Shown one piece after another: positions 30,801 to 38,562 of a DNA stretch of 64,000 nucleotides. The DNA comes from Spirosomataceae bacterium TFI 002 (lineage in GTDB: Bacteria > Bacteroidota > Bacteroidia > Cytophagales > Spirosomataceae), in contig LT907983.1 in the NCBI GenBank assembly GCA_900230115.1, positions 2,046,001-2,110,000 of the forward strand, written 5' to 3'. Each line of letters opens with the position of its first letter. Position 1 is the stretch's first letter. The notes beneath the pieces are model-generated. The model made no database searches, was not told the DNA's origin, and saw only the letters and a program-made list of their open reading frames with translations. A program made the position numbers and the translations under genes.

Positions 30801-31490
30801 AATAGAAGGCTTTCTGTTTTGGCAAAACCTCTTTTCAAAATAGAAACCCAAAAGGATAAAGAAGATCTTCTTTTTTGGGGGAACAAACAATTAGTACAAT
30901 GCAAACGCTATTTACAAAGCCAGATACAAAGTGGTAGATATCGTGCTATTCCAAAAGGAAAAATGGAAGAGATTCTAGGAAAAATGGCAAATGAAAAAGG
31001 CGAACTCCTTGTTAAAGACCTTCTTAAAACACTTGAAAAGGACACAAAACTAGTTTTGAAATCAGAGGTAAAAATTAATAGTAAAAGTGTCTTTTATGCC
31101 TATAAAGACTTGGGTGATGTAGATATTCTAATTATTGATATTGCAAATAAGCTTCTTTTAAGTTTAGAGTGTAAAAACATTGCCGCTACAAGAAATATAA
31201 AAGAAGTTTTTGACGAATTTGATAAACTATACACTGGCAGTAAATATATAGGGAAACACTTAGAAAGGCATAATTGGCTAAAACAAAACATTGACTTATT
31301 ATCAGCACAATATGGGATAGACTTCAGTGGATTCACTGCTCAATCCGCATTTATTACTAATGAACAATTATTTACCCCAATACTTAAAGGAGAAAAAATA
31401 GAAATGCCTTTTATAAGCAAATATGAAATTGAAAAAGATGGATACTCGTCCATTCTAAAACACTTTTTAACTAAATATTCACAACAATGA
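27810..31490 (+). CDS. Large SEC-C zinc-motif protein with C-terminal PD-(D/E)XK-like nuclease motif
   Basis: 1226 residues. The first 22 residues contain a SEC-C zinc ligand set (NQLCECGSGKKYKKCC). The long middle has no motif I recognise; it is AT-rich, mainly helical and Leu/Ile/Lys/Asn-rich. Near residues 1100-1122, GDVDILIIDIANKLL followed by LSLECKN fits a PD-(D/E)XK nuclease core (Asp ... Glu-x-Lys) and resembles NERD/Mrr-type folds. It probably binds and cuts nucleic acid, but this is inference. It is coupled to hsdS upstream (1-base overlap) and DUF2188 downstream (ATGA overlap), so it belongs to the defence operon. Confidence 0.6.
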   Translation: MASKRNQLCECGSGKKYKKCCIDSPLSSSKREPKFSDYNKLDLIKTISSLSLVPDNSDKIIRLESIMNQILKQKDEGKERIEVETLKEICKSNYAFNAMEDPSENCFTEIITYYGGDYIIYPGITENGNYVLQRLLNTIFEIQAFTFSDEFKSQINEAALLCLGLSNQISEKLGSKRYEIYDAQGGLLFFPSEVKINQITKAIELSESEMEDFLSKYGISLETLHYFLFENSNQDTSDIFINNPIYKDESSYVIASPTTLSYALTNYIWEVSGKHENRAYLETSYKIYWWNEAQLKLQKMGFARFSLNKDKVDHNNTNGYYQFDSDKVAFIYIKDSKDDFKANLENLKLLHSDKKKYSDHQILEIEIIPVFGVETFTLQENINKNFKLHIPMPEFDILSILKLADAIDLWKFAQILHNKIANGFRIIPSSFLDLFKFYVDKDYSFYQNDNYSLDGLFGLISNAKEWRINSKTEPDIHTRIKEIDTYQVNIKVQRISSLESIYHQQNIETNLLLDSYFQPIWVSPQSIDFPKEAGEIVKGLANVIAFWIYQLEDIFFEPLKLLGDKPIQFEFNVSDWKDFIEPLPSLEAQELSHESFGPIVKDNLIILTIPIDFVKKAYSPQNEGERGLLKTIIFSLNTLLENSNFKKVENIETIINNIAPLGTKKKLNVYFPDDNLLKDPTNVRGYRLLQKHDVSILLDNLPTLLGLNCPKKDKELDRKEKQDLLNDITKVAFLPLLKDRINRLDNVDLLIKLIEFNEAIIFRRELLKFQIPSKIACGLQDEKSNKELIDILSDFDKTTISIRCLIEHIVAEQVSGHVSPSMTDIDELVAIMNQVMEWGALSDQIYFNIMDERIAVLPSGRIGTDKNLEEAFRHFQKIKSREGVADVIENFIYSFPKLNKNNGKEIPTGLDKAFLADYKISFTRLFEFMDTLFQIGLDQQMSYNKIEVSTLKSELLNNGFSISEIDNALAYLCLTKRGSVDQKPDGYEYYDIIPWRFNRRLSVLAKPLFKIETQKDKEDLLFWGNKQLVQCKRYLQSQIQSGRYRAIPKGKMEEILGKMANEKGELLVKDLLKTLEKDTKLVLKSEVKINSKSVFYAYKDLGDVDILIIDIANKLLLSLECKNIAATRNIKEVFDEFDKLYTGSKYIGKHLERHNWLKQNIDLLSAQYGIDFSGFTAQSAFITNEQLFTPILKGEKIEMPFISKYEIEKDGYSSILKHFLTKYSQQ

Positions 31491-31726
31491 AACGAAAAGA
31501 AATACACGTTGTATCCAACAAAGACAGAGGCGGCTGGGACGCCAAAAGAGAAAATGCTGAAAGAGCCTCCAAAAACTTTGATACCAAGCAAGAAGCAATG
31601 GACTGGGGTAAGGATCAGGCTCAAAAGATAGGGGCGGAGCTTATCCCACATCGCAAAGATGGTCAAATACAAAACCCAAATAGTTATGGAAACGATCCCA
31701 ACCCACCAAAAGACAAAAGCCATTGA
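31487..31726 (+). CDS. DUF2188 small protein
   Basis: 79 residues matching DUF2188: HVVSNKDRGGWDAKRENAER, then SKNFDTKQEAMDWGKDQAQ and a short AELIPHRKDGQIQ strand. This small alpha/beta fold is found in many mobile and defence contexts and has no proven function. The ATG overlaps the SEC-C stop by four bases and its stop overlaps the TTG start of the phospholipase gene, so it is translated with both. It could be a regulator or inhibitor of the effector. Confidence 0.85.
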   Translation: MKRKEIHVVSNKDRGGWDAKRENAERASKNFDTKQEAMDWGKDQAQKIGAELIPHRKDGQIQNPNSYGNDPNPPKDKSH

Positions 31727-32814
31727 AAAAAGAGAAGTTTAAAATATTATCTATCGATGGCGGCGGAATAAGAGGAATTTTTCCTGCCATGATCTTGGCT
31801 AACTTTGAAGCGGAGCTAAAATCAAAAGGGGTGGAGAAATGGCAAGTATACCAAAACTTCAACTTGATTTGTGGTACTTCTACAGGGGGTATTATGGCCG
31901 TGGCATTAGCTTTAGGCATCCCTGCAAAAGAGATTTATGAACTTTATCTTAACAACGCCAAAGTGATCTTTGGTAGTAAGAGAAATATGTATTCGCGTTT
32001 ATTTAATTCAGCTCACACAAGAACTAATCTAGAACAACTCATAAAAGATAAGTTTAAGGAATATCATGATGGAAGTGATGGAGAGCACCCTAGACTTCTT
32101 CATTGTAAAACTCCTGTTGCCATTCCGATATATGACCTCATGGAAGGCCGACCTTCAGTATTAAAAAGCAAATATCATGATGCTTTTGTACGTGATTTTC
32201 ATATCCCTGCATATCAAGCCGCTCTAGCAACATCAGCTGCACCAACCTATTTTGACCCTTATTCATCATCTTACGTTGACTTGAGCGGTCTTGAAAAACC
32301 TTTCCATAATAAGGTTGATGGAGGTGTATTTGCAAATAACCCAACTTTAAATGGTATGATTGAGGCTCAAAAGGTATTTAAACTTAAAATGGAAGATTTT
32401 TCTATTCTATCACTAGGAACTGGTCATCAAAAGTTTTGTGATGCAGGAATTGATAAAAAGAATAAAGCTCGCTTAAAGTATGGCATAAAATACTGGATGC
32501 TAGAAGATGGAAAAAAGCGTTTGATTGACCTTTTCATGCAAGGTCAGTCACAACAAATTCAAAATATCATAGGTATTATGAAAAATGGCATTGACAAAAG
32601 TGAGCCAGATAATTTTGACTACCTCCGAATTGATACTGAACTTGACAGTACTTGCCCAATAGAACTAGACGAAACAGATAAAGTGAAATTGGACAAACTT
32701 GCAGAGAAGGCGATTATTCAATTTCAAACCAATGCTACTACCATGATATCACTATTTGGAACAGGATCAAAGTGGTCAGATACTAACACAATTATAAATG
32801 AAAACGAACGCTAA
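31723..32814 (+). CDS. capV: CapV-like patatin phospholipase, CBASS effector
   Basis: 363 residues, start TTG overlapping the DUF2188 stop. The oxyanion motif is DGGGIRGIFPAMIL, the nucleophile elbow GTSTGG (Ser53) and the dyad Asp is in DGGVFANNP (Asp199). The sequence matches bacterial patatins such as CapV, which cyclic GMP-AMP activates to degrade inner-membrane phospholipids and kill the infected cell. The adjacent downstream CD-NTase, overlapping by 17 bases, supports this effector role. The activating nucleotide for this protein is not known. Confidence 0.88.
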   Translation: MKKEKFKILSIDGGGIRGIFPAMILANFEAELKSKGVEKWQVYQNFNLICGTSTGGIMAVALALGIPAKEIYELYLNNAKVIFGSKRNMYSRLFNSAHTRTNLEQLIKDKFKEYHDGSDGEHPRLLHCKTPVAIPIYDLMEGRPSVLKSKYHDAFVRDFHIPAYQAALATSAAPTYFDPYSSSYVDLSGLEKPFHNKVDGGVFANNPTLNGMIEAQKVFKLKMEDFSILSLGTGHQKFCDAGIDKKNKARLKYGIKYWMLEDGKKRLIDLFMQGQSQQIQNIIGIMKNGIDKSEPDNFDYLRIDTELDSTCPIELDETDKVKLDKLAEKAIIQFQTNATTMISLFGTGSKWSDTNTIINENER

Positions 32815-33673
32815 AATCAACACACAGCCATATTTCCTGCAGTTTTGCCAAAACATATCTTTAACCTTAGGAAGATCCAAACGATTGACCACCTCTAAAA
32901 GGAATGTGGAGAAGAAAATCAAAGAGCATTTTACGTACCATAAGTTACCTAGGCCAGACTTTTTTATTCAAGGATCTTATAAAATGAAAACGATGGTGAT
33001 TAAAAGTGATGGAACATACGATGTTGACTTAGGTGTATATTTTCGCAGAGATAATGATTTGACTCCAAGCACCGTACAAAAACATGTATACGAAGCTGTA
33101 AATGGTATTACTTCAATAGGTGCTAAAAGAAAGAACAAATGCGTAAGACTAATTTATAAAAGTTATTATAACATTGATTTACCAGTATACTCAACTTATG
33201 ACACCGAACATCCACACTTAGCTACAAAAAAAGGTTGGGAAGAAAGTGACCCCAAAGAGCTGTGTGCATGGTTTGATTATAAGGCGAAAAAACATGGATC
33301 ACAATTGATTAGTTTAGTGAAATATTTCAAAGCTTGGGCCAACGTGACTAGTGGAAGAATGCCTTCGGGAATAGCTTTCTCTGTTTGGGTGGCAGAAAAT
33401 TTTATTGGTCATGTAAGAGACGACATCGCTTTTTATAAAACCGCTGTAGCAATCCAAAATACTTTCGGTAGGCACCCCACTTGTATCAATCCCGCAACAC
33501 CTAATGATGATTTTTTGGAAAAGCTCACGCCTATTCAAGTAGTAGTTTTTGAAGATAAGTTTGACAAAATGATTAGTCTAGCAAAAACTGCTCTTGAGGA
33601 AAAAACAGAAGCGAAAGCCCTTGCCACTTGGAAAAAGATATTTGGTCGCAATTTTTACGTTAACTTATTCTAA
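32798..33673 (+). CDS. Second CD-NTase-like nucleotidyltransferase, paired with CapV
   Basis: 291 residues. FIQGSYKMKTMVI (GS at 59-60), TYDVDLGVYF (Asp75, Asp77) and YYNIDLPVY (Asp127) give the three-carboxylate nucleotidyltransferase site. The C-terminal half is helical (LISLVKYFKAWANVTSGRM), typical of the CD-NTase lid. It differs clearly from the cyclase at 24874 in length and sequence. Overlap with capV suggests a two-gene type I-like CBASS. The DUF3800 gene follows after 8 bases and may be an accessory. Confidence 0.8.
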   Translation: MKTNAKINTQPYFLQFCQNISLTLGRSKRLTTSKRNVEKKIKEHFTYHKLPRPDFFIQGSYKMKTMVIKSDGTYDVDLGVYFRRDNDLTPSTVQKHVYEAVNGITSIGAKRKNKCVRLIYKSYYNIDLPVYSTYDTEHPHLATKKGWEESDPKELCAWFDYKAKKHGSQLISLVKYFKAWANVTSGRMPSGIAFSVWVAENFIGHVRDDIAFYKTAVAIQNTFGRHPTCINPATPNDDFLEKLTPIQVVVFEDKFDKMISLAKTALEEKTEAKALATWKKIFGRNFYVNLF

Positions 33674-33681
33674 ATAAGCAA

Positions 33682-34416
33682 ATGAAATACCACCTATACA
33701 TAGACGAAAGCGGAGATCATGGACTAACAAAAGTTAATCCGGACTTTCCTGTATTTCTACTTTGTGGGGTACTCATTGCCAAGCCAGACTACGAAAATAT
33801 TCGACAAGAGTTCAATACCATCAAGAGATCTCTTTGGAATGATAAAAAAGTTATATTTCATAGCAGGGACATCCGTAAATGCGACAAAGAATTTGCAGTT
33901 CTATTTGACCTTGAGAAGAAGAAGTACTTTTATGAAAAACTCAACCTTGCCATGGATAATGGTAAGTTTACGGTCATTGCTTCGGCCATCAAAAAAGATA
34001 CTTACATCGAAAAATTCGGTCGCCTGTCCAATGACGTATATGAACTAGCCCTGTCTTTTATCATAGAAGCGACAGTACTTTTTCTAGAAACACAACCCAG
34101 CGATAACAAAGAGCTAGAAATCATTATTGAAAGAAGAGGAAGGAAGGAAGACAAGAAACTTGACGAACACTTTCAACGCTTGCTCTCCAGAGGTACAGGA
34201 ATAATAGAACCAGAGAGCCTAAAAGCGTTGAAGCTAGAGATCAACTTTCTGAGTAAGAAGGAAAATATAAATGGTCTCCAGTTGGCGGATTTAGTAGCAT
34301 ATCCTATAGCACGGTACGTAATTGAGCCACAGAGAGCCAATCCAGCATTTGACAAGATTGAAAGTAAAATTTATGCAAAAGAGGGGAACAAACTAGGATT
34401 GAAGATATATCCATAA
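33682..34416 (+). CDS. DUF3800 protein (RNase H-like fold)
   Basis: 244 residues. YHLYIDESGDHG at the N-terminus and the C-terminal LQLADLVAYPIARYV are the two conserved acidic motifs of DUF3800, a family predicted to have an RNase H-like nuclease fold. The middle has VIFHSRDIRK and a IIIERRGRKED strand. Members are frequent in defence islands and their action is mostly undefined. It is the last gene of the coupled stretch; a hairpin and promoter-like box separate it from hsdR. Confidence 0.85.
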   Translation: MKYHLYIDESGDHGLTKVNPDFPVFLLCGVLIAKPDYENIRQEFNTIKRSLWNDKKVIFHSRDIRKCDKEFAVLFDLEKKKYFYEKLNLAMDNGKFTVIASAIKKDTYIEKFGRLSNDVYELALSFIIEATVLFLETQPSDNKELEIIIERRGRKEDKKLDEHFQRLLSRGTGIIEPESLKALKLEINFLSKKENINGLQLADLVAYPIARYVIEPQRANPAFDKIESKIYAKEGNKLGLKIYP

Positions 34417-34419
34417 AAA

Positions 34420-34476
34420 CAGAAAGCCCAGCTTAACGCCGAGCTTTCTGCCGATCGGGGACACCCCGGTCCAAAT
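34420..34476. terminator. Two hairpins between DUF3800 and hsdR
   Basis: CAGAAAGC at 34420 pairs with GCTTTCTG at 34443-34450, and a second hairpin (CGGGG-ACA-CCCCG) follows at once. A T-run exists only when read on the minus strand, so this is a weak or opposite-facing terminator, or an attenuator. The second hairpin resembles the units inserted in the tRNA relic near 20017-20044. Confidence 0.4.
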
Positions 34477-34537
34477 ATTTTCTGTGAGTTAACAATTAAC
34501 GTGTTGAAACACTTAATGATTAACGATACAAAGATAA

Positions 34538-34545
34538 TACATTTG
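34538..34545 (+). promoter_or_regulatory. Candidate -7 box for hsdR
   Basis: TACATTTG matches TAnnTTTG, 90 bases before the hsdR ATG. A short palindrome GTGTT-GA-AACAC lies at about 34501-34512. No -33 box at normal spacing is seen. Confidence 0.4.
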
Positions 34546-34634
34546 GTGAATTTAGTACAACAGTTAACCGAAAATACATTCAATGAAATCATGTTGCTAG
34601 ATGTCAAGGTCAGCAACTCAATCATTTGAAACAC

Positions 34635-37600
34635 ATGAATAGACCAAGTTTTAGAGAAGACCATATAAGCCAAATACCCGCAATCCAACTTTTAATGAAG
34701 CTGGGTTATGTGTACTTGACACCATCCGAAGCTAACCACTTACGTGGTGCAAAAGTTAGCAATGTGATTCTGGAAGAAGTCTTAAGAGATCAATTAAAAT
34801 TGATTAATTCTGATAAAAAAATAAGCTCAACGCGTACCACTTATGTAAGTGATTCTAACATAGAGCATGGAATTCGTTTCCTAAAAGAAATTACAACTAA
34901 CGATGGTTACATTGCTGCATGTGAAAAGGCTTATAACCTACTTACTTTGGGACAAACCCTTGACCAAACTTTTGATGGCGAACTGAAAAGTATCACCCTA
35001 AATTACATTGACTGGCAAGACATTTCTAATAACAAATTTCATGTAACTGAAGAATTCAGGGTAATGAAAAGCTCCTCTAAAGAGTATTTCATTCCAGACA
35101 TTGTTCTTTTTGTAAATGGGATTCCATTTGCTGTCATTGAGTGTAAACGACCGGATATCAAAGAACCCATTGCTCAGGCGATCAACCAAACCTTAAAATA
35201 CCAACAAAGTGACGGTATTAGACCACTCTATTTATATAACCAACTTCAACTTTGCCTTGCCGATAGTCAAGCAGCTTATGGAAGCAATAATACCAAACCA
35301 GAGTTTTTTGCCAAATGGAAAGAATACTTCCCAAGCCAGAGCGATGAAAATAAATACCATGAAAACCTAAAAGCGATCAAAAACCGAAAGCTTGATCAAA
35401 ACGACCATGCTAAACTTTTCTCTGAGACTTTCTTTTACCTAAGGGGTTTCTTTGAACAACAGGGAGAAGAAGAACTCGAGACTACAACTCAAGACGAGTA
35501 TATCTATAACCTCTGTAGACCCGAGCGGCTAATGGACCTGAGCCATAATTTCATTCTATTTGAAAATGGAACAAAGAAAATTGCACGGTACCAGCAATTC
35601 TTTGCCGTTAAAAAAGCGATAGAAAGAATACATATTATTGACCACGACCGTCGCCAAGGGGGAGTAGTATGGCATACCCAGGGAAGTGGAAAATCTTTAA
35701 CCATGGTCATGCTCGCACAAGCGATTGCCATGGACAGAACCCTTTCTAACCCCAAAATCATTCTGGTTACAGACCGTACTGATTTAGATGATCAAATTTC
35801 AAACACCTTCCGCAAGTGCGGTAAGTTTGTTAATCGTGCAACAACAGGAAAACGACTCGTTGACCTTTTAGAAAGTGACAGCGATGCAGTTGTAACCACC
35901 ATTATCAATAAATTTGTTGCTGCAGTTAAGAAAATAGAAACACCTCTTACAAGTAAAAACATCTTTGTATTGGTAGATGAAGGGCATCGTACACAACATG
36001 GTACATTTAATGTTGATATGCAAAGAACACTCCCCAATGCCTGCTTTATCGCTTTCACAGGAACGCCACTTTTTCTAAAAGACAAAAACACAGCACAAAA
36101 ATTTGGTGGAATAATAGAGCCATCTTATACGGTTGACCAAGCTGTAAAAGATGGTGCCGTAGTTCCTTTACTTTATGAAGGCCGCATAGCCATTCAAAAT
36201 GTCAACCCAGGGCCAATAGATACGTTTTTCAGCATGGTATCAGAGCCATTGGGCGAATATGAAACGGCAGATTTAAAAAAGAAATATGCCCAAAAAGATC
36301 ACCTCAATGCAGCAGATCAAAAAATGTGGCTTATTGCCCACGACATAAGTAAACACTATAGAGACAACTGGCAAGGTACAGGCTTTAAAGCTCAATTGGT
36401 ATGTGATAAAAAAGCAAGTGCTGTTAAATATAAAACACTCTTAGACACCATTGGGATGGTATCATCTGAAGTACTTATTTCGCAAGAAAATGAGCTCGAA
36501 GGGGATGAATTAAGTTACGATCAGCCATCAGAACAAGTCAAAAGGTTTTATACCAAAATGGTGGATGACCATGGCAATGCTAAAACCTATGAAAAGAATA
36601 TAATATCCAGATTCAAACACCAACAAGACCCTGAAATAATAATTGTAGTAGATAAGCTTTTGACAGGTTTCGATGAACCTAAAAATACTGTTCTGTACTT
36701 AACTCGAAACTTGAAAGGGCACAAACTACTCCAAGCTATTGCAAGAGTTAACAGAGTAGCTCCAGACAAGGAATTTGGCTATATCATAGACTACTATGGT
36801 GTCATAGAAAACCTTGACGAAGCTCTCGACCTTTATTCTTCTTTTTCCGACTTTGACCTAAGTGACCTGGAAGGAACAATGCTCAATGTTACTGAAGAAG
36901 TAAAAAAACTTTCCCAACACCACTCAGAACTTTGGTCAATATTTAAAGGGCTGAAAAATAAGTTAGATCCAGAGCCATACCAAAAAGTATTACGAGACGA
37001 AGCAGTAAGGGTAGGGTTTTATGACAAACTAGCAAAGTATGCCAAGACTTTGAAACTTGCTTTGTCTACAATTAACTTTCGTAAATCAACCAACGACAGC
37101 CAAATTGAAAACTACCAAGAAGACCTCAAGTTTTTTATTAAACTCAGAATAGCCGCCATTCAAAGATATAGCGACAAAGTAGATTATAAAAAGTATGAAG
37201 GTCAAATACAAAAACTAATCGATACCCACGTAACGTCCGAAAAAATTGAGGTCATCACAGACTTGGTGAACATTTTCGATAGAGATAAATTTCAAGAAGA
37301 AATTGAAAAAACAGTCGGCTTGGCAGCCAAGGCAGATAAAATAGCTAGCCGTACGGCCAAGCATATTTCGGAGAGAATGGAGGAAGACCCTGCCTTCTAC
37401 AAAAAATTCTCACAACTTCTACAAGAAGCAATTGCGGCTTATGAAGCACACAGGCTTAGTGAAGCCCAATACCTCAAAAAGGTAAAAGAGATTTTAGAAA
37501 ATGTTCGTAGTGGTACAGACCAAGACATCCCTGCACAGTTTGCAACTTTTCCTGTAGCAAGAGCGACTTATGGCCTCACTTTGGAGTTTTTGAAACAAAG

Positions 37601-37856
37601 GGAAATAATTGATGCTACTATCGCATCAGCGATAGCAACTGGACTATTAACCATCTTAGATATTGCAATACTTGATAAGGGTGTACCCAAAGTTGATTGG
37701 AAAAGAAATACGCAAATCACAGGTAAACTGCTTATTGACCTTGGAGATTACCTCATTGATGAAGTCCGAGACAAACACCAGGTAGAACTCTCTTTCAAGG
37801 AGATGGATGATTTTGCCGAAAACCTAATTGAAATGGTTGCCAAACACTATACTTAA
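34635..37856 (+). CDS. hsdR: Type I restriction endonuclease subunit HsdR
   Basis: 1073 residues from the ATG at 34635 (a TTG three codons upstream also exists). The N-terminal nuclease carries VIECKRPDIK, the Glu-x-Lys of the PD-(D/E)XK site. The SF2 translocase follows with motif I WHTQGSGKSLTMVM, motif II VDEGHRTQHG and motif III AFTGTPLF, then a helicase C domain (LLTGFDEPKNTVLYL, LLQAIARVNR). It translocates and cuts unmodified DNA with HsdM and HsdS in the cytoplasm. It overlaps the YgjP-type gene by one base. Confidence 0.95.
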   Translation: MNRPSFREDHISQIPAIQLLMKLGYVYLTPSEANHLRGAKVSNVILEEVLRDQLKLINSDKKISSTRTTYVSDSNIEHGIRFLKEITTNDGYIAACEKAYNLLTLGQTLDQTFDGELKSITLNYIDWQDISNNKFHVTEEFRVMKSSSKEYFIPDIVLFVNGIPFAVIECKRPDIKEPIAQAINQTLKYQQSDGIRPLYLYNQLQLCLADSQAAYGSNNTKPEFFAKWKEYFPSQSDENKYHENLKAIKNRKLDQNDHAKLFSETFFYLRGFFEQQGEEELETTTQDEYIYNLCRPERLMDLSHNFILFENGTKKIARYQQFFAVKKAIERIHIIDHDRRQGGVVWHTQGSGKSLTMVMLAQAIAMDRTLSNPKIILVTDRTDLDDQISNTFRKCGKFVNRATTGKRLVDLLESDSDAVVTTIINKFVAAVKKIETPLTSKNIFVLVDEGHRTQHGTFNVDMQRTLPNACFIAFTGTPLFLKDKNTAQKFGGIIEPSYTVDQAVKDGAVVPLLYEGRIAIQNVNPGPIDTFFSMVSEPLGEYETADLKKKYAQKDHLNAADQKMWLIAHDISKHYRDNWQGTGFKAQLVCDKKASAVKYKTLLDTIGMVSSEVLISQENELEGDELSYDQPSEQVKRFYTKMVDDHGNAKTYEKNIISRFKHQQDPEIIIVVDKLLTGFDEPKNTVLYLTRNLKGHKLLQAIARVNRVAPDKEFGYIIDYYGVIENLDEALDLYSSFSDFDLSDLEGTMLNVTEEVKKLSQHHSELWSIFKGLKNKLDPEPYQKVLRDEAVRVGFYDKLAKYAKTLKLALSTINFRKSTNDSQIENYQEDLKFFIKLRIAAIQRYSDKVDYKKYEGQIQKLIDTHVTSEKIEVITDLVNIFDRDKFQEEIEKTVGLAAKADKIASRTAKHISERMEEDPAFYKKFSQLLQEAIAAYEAHRLSEAQYLKKVKEILENVRSGTDQDIPAQFATFPVARATYGLTLEFLKQREIIDATIASAIATGLLTILDIAILDKGVPKVDWKRNTQITGKLLIDLGDYLIDEVRDKHQVELSFKEMDDFAENLIEMVAKHYT

Positions 37857-38551
37857 TGGAAGAAAGCATTCAGTTTGGCTCACATACAATTTCTTTTTAC
37901 CTCACTTTTTCCGAGCGTAAAACACTTGGCATTACCGTAAGACCAGATTATACCGTTTGGGTCAAAGCTCCTATGGATGCCGATTTAGCCAAAATAAAGA
38001 CAAAGGTTCGCAAAAAAGCTCCATGGATACTCAAACAGCAAAGTTTCTTTCTGTCATTTCACCCTAAGCAAACTGTCAAGAAATATGTCTCAGGAGAAAC
38101 ATTTCTGTATCTGGGTACACAATACTTTCTTTTGGTCAAAATTGCCAATACGCCTTTAGTACGTAGGGCAGGAAAAGAACTTATAGTATATGCCAAAACT
38201 AAAGAAGCTGCTAAACATGTATTGAAAAAATGGTACATCGCACAAGCCCACATCGTTTTCAGAAAAGTAGCGGCACCCATCATTGAAGACTTTAAAAAGT
38301 ATGGAGTAGAGCCTTCTCAATTAGTCCTTAGAGACATGCCAACCAGGTGGGGAAGCTGTACTCCAAGAGGTAAAATAATCCTCAACCCGGAACTAGTAAA
38401 AGCACCAAAAGGATGCATAGAATATGTGATCACCCACGAGCTCTGCCACCTAGTCTACCACGACCACACCACCAATTTCTACGACCTCCAATCCAAACAC
38501 ATGCCCACATGGGAAAAATGGAAAATGAGACTGGAGAGGCTTTTGGCTTAA
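37856..38551 (+). CDS. YgjP/DUF45-type SprT-like metallopeptidase
   Basis: 231 residues with the zinc motif ITHELCHLVYHDHT (HExxH) plus a downstream HTTNFYDLQSKHMP region, and MPTRWGSCTPRGKIILNPEL, all hallmarks of the YgjP-like (M48-related) family. These genes are regular partners of type I R-M systems; the substrate is unknown. Its start overlaps the hsdR stop. The 3' end is unusual in being C-rich (CACCACGACC-like codons), unlike the AT-rich neighbours. Confidence 0.9.
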   Translation: MEESIQFGSHTISFYLTFSERKTLGITVRPDYTVWVKAPMDADLAKIKTKVRKKAPWILKQQSFFLSFHPKQTVKKYVSGETFLYLGTQYFLLVKIANTPLVRRAGKELIVYAKTKEAAKHVLKKWYIAQAHIVFRKVAAPIIEDFKKYGVEPSQLVLRDMPTRWGSCTPRGKIILNPELVKAPKGCIEYVITHELCHLVYHDHTTNFYDLQSKHMPTWEKWKMRLERLLA

Positions 38552-38562
38552 CAAATCAAACT

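Noticed and set aside
38413-38562. Long 5' extension of the membrane protein gene
   Set aside because: It would overlap the metallopeptidase gene by 139 bases, and its residues (His/Pro-rich) are a frame shadow of the HELCH region.
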